DNA of 26,468 nt from UMGS1071 sp045638545 (GTDB lineage: Bacteria > Bacillota > Clostridia > Oscillospirales > Acutalibacteraceae). Made by a program: the position numbers and the translations under genes. The notes beneath the pieces are model-generated. The model was not told the origin of the DNA. It did not search any database and worked only from the letters and a program-made list of their open reading frames with translations. The number at the start of each line of letters is the position of its first letter. Position 1 is the stretch's first letter. This document shows positions 21,628-26,468 of the stretch, one piece after another. Location of the stretch: the NCBI GenBank assembly GCA_045638545.1, contig JAZUBL010000069.1, positions 1 to 26,468 of the forward strand, given 5' to 3'.

Positions 21628-22854
21628 GTGGCTTATACAACGGCCAATTCCAAAAAACATCGGCTGTCAAAACTGTCTTCCCGCCTGGGAAAAGGCTTTA
21701 TCGATTACTTCAAACGATCCGATAAACTGCTGTGGGCAACCATGCTGGCAATTTCCGTGTTCAGTCTTGTTCTGCTGTATACGGTTCCTGCCAATGCAAC
21801 CGGCCGAAATTACTTCGACGTACAGTTGATCGCAATTATCGCCGGCTATGTGGGCGCTGTACTCCTGACGCTGATCGACTATCGAACTCTGGCCCGCTAC
21901 TGGAAGTGGATTGCCCTGTTCTCCGGCGCGCTGATCATTTACACGCTGATCTTCGGTACCAGCATTACCGGTTCCGACGGTGTTAACGCAAAAGCATGGC
22001 TGACTTTGCCCGGCGGTATGACGTTCCAGAGTTCTGAGCTGGTAAAGATCTTCTTCATGGTCACCTACGGCAAGCACCTTTCCATCATCAAGGATAACGG
22101 AAACATCAAGCGTCCCCTTCACGTTGGCCTACTGGGGCTCCACGCTGCCATCCCGATCGTGCTGGTCCATCTGCAGGGTGACGACGGCGCCGCGATCATT
22201 TTCTTCTTCATGTTCCTGTTCATGTCCTTTGCAGCAGGAGTGCAGCTGCGATATTTCGCCGGCCTCTTTGCCGTCATTCTGGCAGCCATCCCAATTGCAT
22301 GGAACTTTATTTTTGAGGACTACCAACGCTTCCGTATTCTGAACATGTTCAATCCGGAAGCTGACCCGCTGGGCACCGGTCTGCAGCAGATTCAGGGCAA
22401 GATCTCCATCGGCTCCGGTCAGCTGACAGGACAGGGCCTTTTAACTGCACCTCGTGTGCAGAGCAGCACCGTTCCGGTACAGGAAAGTGACTTTATCTTT
22501 GCCGTATGCGGCGAAGAGCTGGGCTTCATCGGTTGTCTGGCAATTCTTGCTCTGCTGGTACTCCTGCTCCTGAGAGTGCTCCGCACCGCCTTTGTTTCCT
22601 GCGACAATCTGGGTACTTATATGTGCTTCGGCTTCTTCGGCATGATCGCCGCACAGACAGTATTTAATCTGGGCATGTGCCTCAGCCTGCTGCCGGTTAT
22701 GGGTGTTACACTGCCATTCTTCAGTGCAGGCGGTTCTTCCGCAGCGTGCCTGTACCTGGGCTTCGGTCTTGTCATGAACGTCTCCATGCACCGCAGTGAA
22801 AAAGACAGAATCAATCCTGACAGCATCCGCCGCATGCAGCGCAGCGGACGATAA
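21628..22854 (+). CDS. SEDS peptidoglycan glycosyltransferase (RodA/FtsW family)
   Basis: Protein of 408 residues with about ten membrane helices. SEDS proteins polymerise lipid II into glycan strands with a partner class B PBP, in elongation (RodA), division (FtsW) or spore cortex formation (SpoVE). Family residues include KAWLTLPGGMTFQSSELVK, the loop with VPVQESDFIFAVCGEELGF carrying the conserved Asp, and LPVMGVTLPFFSAGGSS at the end. The FQSSELVK and the overall pattern lean to RodA, but the gene stands alone without mreBCD or a PBP, so I leave the symbol open. The start is GTG 21628, seven bases after GGGAGG; a TTG at 21610 overlaps that site. Single-gene unit with its own promoter and terminator. 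Confidence 0.9.
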   Translation: MAYTTANSKKHRLSKLSSRLGKGFIDYFKRSDKLLWATMLAISVFSLVLLYTVPANATGRNYFDVQLIAIIAGYVGAVLLTLIDYRTLARYWKWIALFSGALIIYTLIFGTSITGSDGVNAKAWLTLPGGMTFQSSELVKIFFMVTYGKHLSIIKDNGNIKRPLHVGLLGLHAAIPIVLVHLQGDDGAAIIFFFMFLFMSFAAGVQLRYFAGLFAVILAAIPIAWNFIFEDYQRFRILNMFNPEADPLGTGLQQIQGKISIGSGQLTGQGLLTAPRVQSSTVPVQESDFIFAVCGEELGFIGCLAILALLVLLLLRVLRTAFVSCDNLGTYMCFGFFGMIAAQTVFNLGMCLSLLPVMGVTLPFFSAGGSSAACLYLGFGLVMNVSMHRSEKDRINPDSIRRMQRSGR

Positions 22855-22884
22855 AAAAGCCACCAGCTTGCTGGTGGTTTTTTG
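22853..22884 (+). terminator. Terminator of the SEDS gene
   Basis: Stem CCACCAGC/GCTGGTGG with 2-base loop, extended by A/T flanks, and a T-run that begins at the end of the stop codon region. Confidence 0.9.
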
Positions 22885-22962
22885 TTATTTCGACACTTTT
22901 TCGCTTTTTGTAGTTTTTATTGATGAAACTTTCTCATGTAAAATCTTTTTCCCTCTTTGCTC

Positions 22963-22991
22963 TGGATATTTCAAACCCCTTCCTCTATAAT
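22963..22991 (+). promoter_or_regulatory. Promoter of the first TetR gene
   Basis: TGGATA (22963-22968), 17-base spacer and perfect TATAAT (22986-22991). Predicted start is near 22998, with AGGAGGGG soon after. Confidence 0.65.
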
Positions 22992-23020
22992 GCAGAATAG
23001 AAGAAAAGGAGGGGTAATTT

Positions 23021-23551
23021 GTGCAGAAAAACAGTACTACGGCAAAAATACAGGATGCATTTTTCACCCTGGCAAAAGAGATCCCAACCGAGCAGATCAC
23101 TATCAATCGTCTGATGGCAGAAGCCGGCCTTGCTCGTAGTACCTTTTATGCCTACTACGAAAACCTGCAGGAACTCATTATCGATCTGGAAAACCAGATC
23201 GTCACACCGATTGCGGAGATTTTCGACAGATACTGGCAGCTTCCTATCGATAATCCCCGCTGTTCCGAAGAGATCCTTTGTTACACAAAAGAAAACGCGG
23301 AGAAGATTTACATTCTGCGGCAGATCAAATCCGGCAACCTTGTAGTTAAATTTTCCCGCGCCATCAAAACACATCTGCAAAAGCGGCTCCGCTATTTTCA
23401 GATCCCTTATGATGACTTTCAGATCCACTTTTCCATGTCTATCATGATCAACCTGATGATCCCCTCCCCTGTTTTTCCCGGTGATATCCCGGTTTCTACA
23501 GAGGAAATTGCAAAGCAGGTAACAAAAAACACAGCAAAATTATTCCGTTAA
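23021..23551 (+). CDS. TetR/AcrR family transcriptional regulator
   Basis: Protein of 176 residues. The N-terminal helix-turn-helix (about 8-52) has ITINRLMAEAGLARSTFYAYYENLQEL, with the usual recognition helix. The C-terminal half is all-helical and of the TetR_C type seen in Firmicute regulators related to DhaS; ligand unknown. The start codon is GTG, six bases after AGGAGGGG. It is the only gene of its unit, convergent with a second TetR gene, and none of its neighbours is an obvious target besides itself. The two TetR proteins share only the fold and are not close duplicates. Confidence 0.9.
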   Translation: MQKNSTTAKIQDAFFTLAKEIPTEQITINRLMAEAGLARSTFYAYYENLQELIIDLENQIVTPIAEIFDRYWQLPIDNPRCSEEILCYTKENAEKIYILRQIKSGNLVVKFSRAIKTHLQKRLRYFQIPYDDFQIHFSMSIMINLMIPSPVFPGDIPVSTEEIAKQVTKNTAKLFR

Positions 23552-23557
23552 GGATAA

Positions 23558-23592
23558 AAAAGCAGCATCACACAAGATGCTGCTTTTACTTT
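23558..23592. terminator. Shared terminator of the two TetR genes
   Basis: Perfect 12-bp hairpin (23558-23569 with 23576-23587), 6-nt loop, A and T flanks on each side. It overlaps the stop codon of the minus-strand gene. Confidence 0.85.
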
Positions 23593-24125
23593 TTTTCGAT
23601 AATTGTCCGGACTTCGTCAGAAAATTTTCCAATTAACTCCGTAACTCTGTCATGATTCCGAGTATCATTCTGCACAAAGGCATAATAGCCGCCGTAGATA
23701 CTGTAGCTCAGGTAAATATTATAATCAATATCATCTTTCAGTTCCGGATACTTTTCAAAAATCATCTGCTTGATGCTCTGTTCAATTTGCTGGGGCAATT
23801 TGTTCATTTGATTGCCGGAAAAAAGAATATGAATCAGATCCCCATGCGCAAAGTAAGCATCCGTCAGTTCTTTTGTAAACTTCTGGGTATCCTGAAACAC
23901 GGATTCCGGATGGGCGCAACTATTGAGAACAGACTGCATGACCTCCGCTTCCAGCGAATCCGAAAGGTCGTAGATATCTTTATAGTGGAGATAAAATGTC
24001 GCTTTGTTGATCATTGCCTTTTCTGCCAGTTCTTTCACTGTGATTTTCTCCAGCGGCTTCTGAGCGCGCAGCTCTAAAAACGCACCGACAATACTGTTCT
24101 TTGTTTTTTTCACTCTCAGATCCAT
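23586..24125 (-). CDS. TetR/AcrR family transcriptional regulator
   Basis: Protein of 179 residues. The helix-turn-helix is at about 7-50 (ITVKELAEKAMINKATFYLHY), and the C-terminal ligand domain ends with YSIYGGYYAFVQNDTRN and a helix. ATG 24125 is selected because GAGGA lies eight bases upstream; a GTG at 24143 would give six more residues. It is divergent from glgB, with a 138-base region between them holding two inverted repeats, so autoregulation and control of glgB are possible. Ligand unknown. Confidence 0.88.
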   Translation of the reverse strand: MDLRVKKTKNSIVGAFLELRAQKPLEKITVKELAEKAMINKATFYLHYKDIYDLSDSLEAEVMQSVLNSCAHPESVFQDTQKFTKELTDAYFAHGDLIHILFSGNQMNKLPQQIEQSIKQMIFEKYPELKDDIDYNIYLSYSIYGGYYAFVQNDTRNHDRVTELIGKFSDEVRTIIEKK

Positions 24126-24154
24126 ACTGCAGTTCCTCGACACTTTCTACAATT

Positions 24155-24201
24155 CGTTGTTTAATGAACCGATTTTCTAAATTGATGCTAGATAAACAAC
24201 G
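24155..24201. promoter_or_regulatory. Long-spaced inverted repeat between tetR and glgB
   Basis: CGTTGTTTA (24155-24163) and TAAACAACG (24193-24201), a perfect 9-bp inverted repeat with 29 bases between, in the divergent region. It is a candidate operator pair for the TetR protein. Confidence 0.5.
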
Positions 24202-24222
24202 GTATTCTCATTAAAATAGATT

Positions 24223-24239
24223 GTAGAATAATATTCGAC
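24223..24239. promoter_or_regulatory. 17-bp near-palindrome upstream of glgB
   Basis: GT-n-GAATAATATTC-n-AC, symmetric except for two positions and the centre, 24 bases before the glgB start. Its length suits a TetR dimer. The AT-rich glgB promoter probably overlaps it, but I cannot define hexamers with confidence. Confidence 0.45.
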
Positions 24240-24263
24240 TACCGTCAAGTAAAAGGTGATTGT

Positions 24264-26027
24264 ATGAATCTGCAACAATTTTATCTCGGACACAGCTTTG
24301 ATGCTTACAAATATTTTGGCGCCCATTACCAGCACGGCAAAACCGTATTCCGTACTTTCGCGCCGGGTGCGCAGAAAATCTCTGTCATTGGAGAATTCAA
24401 CAACTGGACAGAAACACCGATGCACAAAGTAATGGACGGCAATATTTTTGAGGTGGAAATTCCAAATGCTGCACCGGGCATGATGTATAAATACCGCGTT
24501 TATGGCAAAGACGGCCGCTGCCTGGACCGCTGCGACCCATACGGCTATGGTATGGAGCTGCGCCCGCAGAACGCTTCCTTTATCCGTAATCTTTCAGAAT
24601 ATCAGTTCCACGATGATCTGTGGATGAAAAAGCGCACCGACTGCAAATACAAGCCGCTAAACATCTACGAGGTGCATCTTGGCTCCTGGAGAAAGAAAAA
24701 TAACGACGAAGAAACAGGCTGGTACACTTACGATGAAATTGCCGACCAGCTTATCGATTATGTGAAAGACTGCGGCTACAACTATATTGAAGTTATGCCG
24801 CTGAGTGAACACCCATGTGACGCTTCCTGGGGTTATCAGAATACCGGCTTCTTCAGTCCAACCTCCCGTTACGGCACTGCCGCACAGCTGAAGCAGTTTG
24901 TTGATAAAATGCACCAGAACAACATTGGCGTCATCATGGACTTTGTGCCTGTTCATTTTGCAGTGGATGATTATGCCCTGGCCAACTTTGATGGAACTGC
25001 CCTTTACGAATATCCGCATAACGACGTTGGCTACAGCGAATGGGGTTCCCGCAACTTTATGCACTCCCGCGGTGAGGTTCGCAGTTTTCTCCAGTCTGCC
25101 GCCAATTTCTGGCTGGAAGAATTCCACTTTGATGGTCTGCGCATTGATGCCATCCGCAACCTGCTGTACTGGCAGGGCAACGAACACCGCGGCGAAAACA
25201 AGCATGCCATTGAGTTCCTGAAATATATGAACCATGGCCTGAAGCAGCGCCACCCAACTGCCATTCTTGCAGCGGAAGACTCCACAGCATTCGGCAGCGT
25301 TACAAAGCCGGTACATAAAGGCGGCCTTGGTTTTGACTACAAGTGGGACATGGGCTGGATGAATGACACTCTGGAATATTTCCAGACAGGACAGCCATAC
25401 CGCCCAAGAGATTACCACAAGCTGACCTTCTCCATGCACTATTATTATCATGAACACTTCCTGCTGCCGCTGTCCCACGATGAAGTAGTCCACGGTAAAG
25501 CAACTATTACCCAGCGCATGGACGGTGAATATGATGTAAAATTCCCGCAGGCAAAATCTCTGTATATGTATATGTACGCTCATCCAGGTAAAAAGCTCAA
25601 CTTCATGGGCAATGAGTTTGCACAGCTTCGTGAATGGGATGAAAAACGGGAGCAGGACTGGGAGATGCTGAAATATCCGAATCACGATGATTTTCATCGG
25701 TTCATGAAAAAACTGAATCACATTTATCTCAATCACCCTGCCCTCTCGGCATGGGACTACGATCCCCGCGGCTTCCGCTGGGTGGACTGCCATCTGGAAA
25801 ATCAGTGTGTCTATGCATTTGAACGAACTGATGGTCACGAGCGTATTCTCGCTATCTTTAATTTCTCTGACAGAAGCCAGGGCTATGCGCTGACACTGCC
25901 TCACGCAAAAGAACTGCATCTGCTGCTGACCAATGAGTGGGATTCCCCAAAGACCATCTCCCTGCGTCACGGCATTAAAACCATGGAGCTGCCGCCATAC
26001 TGCTGCAGATATTACCTGGTCAAATAA
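24264..26027 (+). CDS. glgB: 1,4-alpha-glucan branching enzyme
   Basis: Protein of 587 residues that cuts an alpha-1,4 chain and reattaches it by an alpha-1,6 link, giving branched glycogen. It has a CBM48 domain (about 20-110, FAPGAQKISVIGEFNNW), the GH13 barrel (about 125-480) and a C-terminal beta domain. Catalytic residues are Asp295 (GLRIDAI), Glu338 (AAEDST) and Asp406 (SHDEVVHGK). The AEDS here is usually AEES, a conservative change next to the acid/base Glu. It is shorter than the 630-730 residues of proteobacterial GlgB because the extra N-terminal domain is absent, as in many Firmicutes. AAGGTG is five bases before the ATG. It stands alone: glgC, glgA and glgP are not adjacent. Confidence 0.96.
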   Translation: MNLQQFYLGHSFDAYKYFGAHYQHGKTVFRTFAPGAQKISVIGEFNNWTETPMHKVMDGNIFEVEIPNAAPGMMYKYRVYGKDGRCLDRCDPYGYGMELRPQNASFIRNLSEYQFHDDLWMKKRTDCKYKPLNIYEVHLGSWRKKNNDEETGWYTYDEIADQLIDYVKDCGYNYIEVMPLSEHPCDASWGYQNTGFFSPTSRYGTAAQLKQFVDKMHQNNIGVIMDFVPVHFAVDDYALANFDGTALYEYPHNDVGYSEWGSRNFMHSRGEVRSFLQSAANFWLEEFHFDGLRIDAIRNLLYWQGNEHRGENKHAIEFLKYMNHGLKQRHPTAILAAEDSTAFGSVTKPVHKGGLGFDYKWDMGWMNDTLEYFQTGQPYRPRDYHKLTFSMHYYYHEHFLLPLSHDEVVHGKATITQRMDGEYDVKFPQAKSLYMYMYAHPGKKLNFMGNEFAQLREWDEKREQDWEMLKYPNHDDFHRFMKKLNHIYLNHPALSAWDYDPRGFRWVDCHLENQCVYAFERTDGHERILAIFNFSDRSQGYALTLPHAKELHLLLTNEWDSPKTISLRHGIKTMELPPYCCRYYLVK

Positions 26028-26089
26028 CCTGTTTCTTATAATCATTCAGATATAGAAATCATCCACCGGCGATGCCGAGGATGGAAAAG

Positions 26090-26124
26090 AAAAAGCACCG
26101 AAGCTTAAAACTTCGGTGCTTTTT
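26090..26124. terminator. Shared terminator of glgB and glnS
   Basis: Perfect 14-bp hairpin (26090-26103 with 26111-26124), 7-nt loop, with A-rich left and T-rich right flanks, between two convergent genes. Confidence 0.9.
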
Positions 26125-26149
26125 TATTGTAGTGATCGGTAACGATCAA

Positions 26150-26468
26150 TTATTTCTTTTTGAAGCCGTCCTTCAGCAGTACGGAGCGGTTGAGGATCAG
26201 GTTATCCTCTGTGCTGTCCTTGTCAAAGCAGAAGTAGCCCTGACGCATCAGCTGGAAGGAAGTGCCCATTGGCATGGATGCAATGGAGGACTCCATCTTG
26301 CAGTTCTTGAGAACTTCCAGGGAGTTTGGATTCAGCACTTCCAGAAGCTCGCCGTCTTCCGGATTTTCCACGCTGAACAGGTTGTCGTAGAGGCGAACCT
26401 CTGCGTCTTTGCAGTTCTTCACGTCTACCCAGTGGATTGTACCCTTGATCTTACGGCCGTCCGGTGTG
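26150..26468 (-). CDS. glnS: Glutaminyl-tRNA synthetase, C-terminal part (5' end outside window)
   Basis: Last 105 codons of GlnRS, which charges tRNA-Gln directly with glutamine; the frame is open to the right edge. The fragment is the C-terminal anticodon-binding beta-barrel: PDGRKIKGTIHWV, then AEVRLYDNLF, LNPNSLEV, MRQGYFCFDKDS and NRSVLLKD, all standard GlnRS blocks. No ATG is expected within the window. The presence of GlnRS in a Firmicute is notable, because many use the GatCAB amidation route; clostridia may carry both. Confidence 0.95.
   Translation of the reverse strand, partial: TPDGRKIKGTIHWVDVKNCKDAEVRLYDNLFSVENPEDGELLEVLNPNSLEVLKNCKMESSIASMPMGTSFQLMRQGYFCFDKDSTEDNLILNRSVLLKDGFKKK

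Noticed and set aside
24657..26045. 462-codon open frame on minus, antisense to glgB
   Set aside because: glgB on plus has all catalytic residues and a ribosome binding site; the antisense translation resembles nothing.
26028..26089. Possible small RNA or gene between glgB and its terminator
   Set aside because: Only a 4-bp CGGC/GCCG hairpin is visible and there is no promoter; it reads as the glgB 3' untranslated region.

Overview
The window looks like chromosomal housekeeping DNA from an anaerobic, spore-forming Clostridia-type Firmicute. An Oscillospiraceae or Butyricicoccaceae-like gut bacterium is my best guess, but I cannot fix the genus. The evidence is a spoVT sporulation regulator, the rimP-nusA-rnpM-ylxQ-infB-rbfA-nrnA-truB-ribF order, formate-THF ligase, a DUF3793-flavodoxin pair, AGGAGG-type ribosome binding sites, TTGACA/TATAAT-type promoters and many U-tract hairpin terminators. 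No phage, IS element, CRISPR array, rRNA or tRNA gene was seen.

Layout. 1-680: 3' end of glycyl-tRNA synthetase and its terminator. 692-2153: an AT-rich two-gene unit of unknown function, made of a protein with an internal tandem duplication and an iron-sulfur-flavoprotein-like gene. 2218-3413 (minus): DUF3793 gene plus flavodoxin behind a strong promoter with palindromic GTTAG-N6-CTAAC operators. 3452-3903 (minus): rpsO with its own promoter and a structured leader. 4092-5357 (plus): a FUSC-type membrane protein inserted between ribF and rpsO. 5363-13404 (minus): the long translation/transcription operon from rimP to ribF, with a terminator-like hairpin in the rimP leader. 13415-15212 (minus): a DUF2927-type lipoprotein, a small unknown protein and spoVT. 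15245-16730 (plus): a MATE transporter with a possible leaderless upstream ORF. 16739-18062 (minus): an SDR enzyme and a small protein resembling the C-terminal part of serine recombinases. 18149-21547 (minus): fhs-tsaE-tsaB-rpiB operon. 21555-22884 (plus): a RodA/FtsW-type glycosyltransferase. 22963-24201: two convergent TetR-family regulators. 24264-26124 (plus): glycogen branching enzyme glgB. 26150-26468 (minus): 3' end of glutaminyl-tRNA synthetase.

Most of the genes serve protein synthesis: aminoacylation, ribosome maturation, initiation, tRNA modification (pseudouridine 55 and t6A) and transcription-translation coupling. One-carbon, pentose-phosphate, FAD and glycogen steps sit beside them. 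The accessory genes worth a second look are the duplicated AT-rich protein, the DUF3793-flavodoxin operon with its operators, the lipoprotein/small-protein pair, the recombinase-derived DNA-binding protein with flanking palindromes, and the tetR-glgB control region. I found no convincing wholly new multi-gene system. The candidates are small units and RNA leaders rather than a large cassette.
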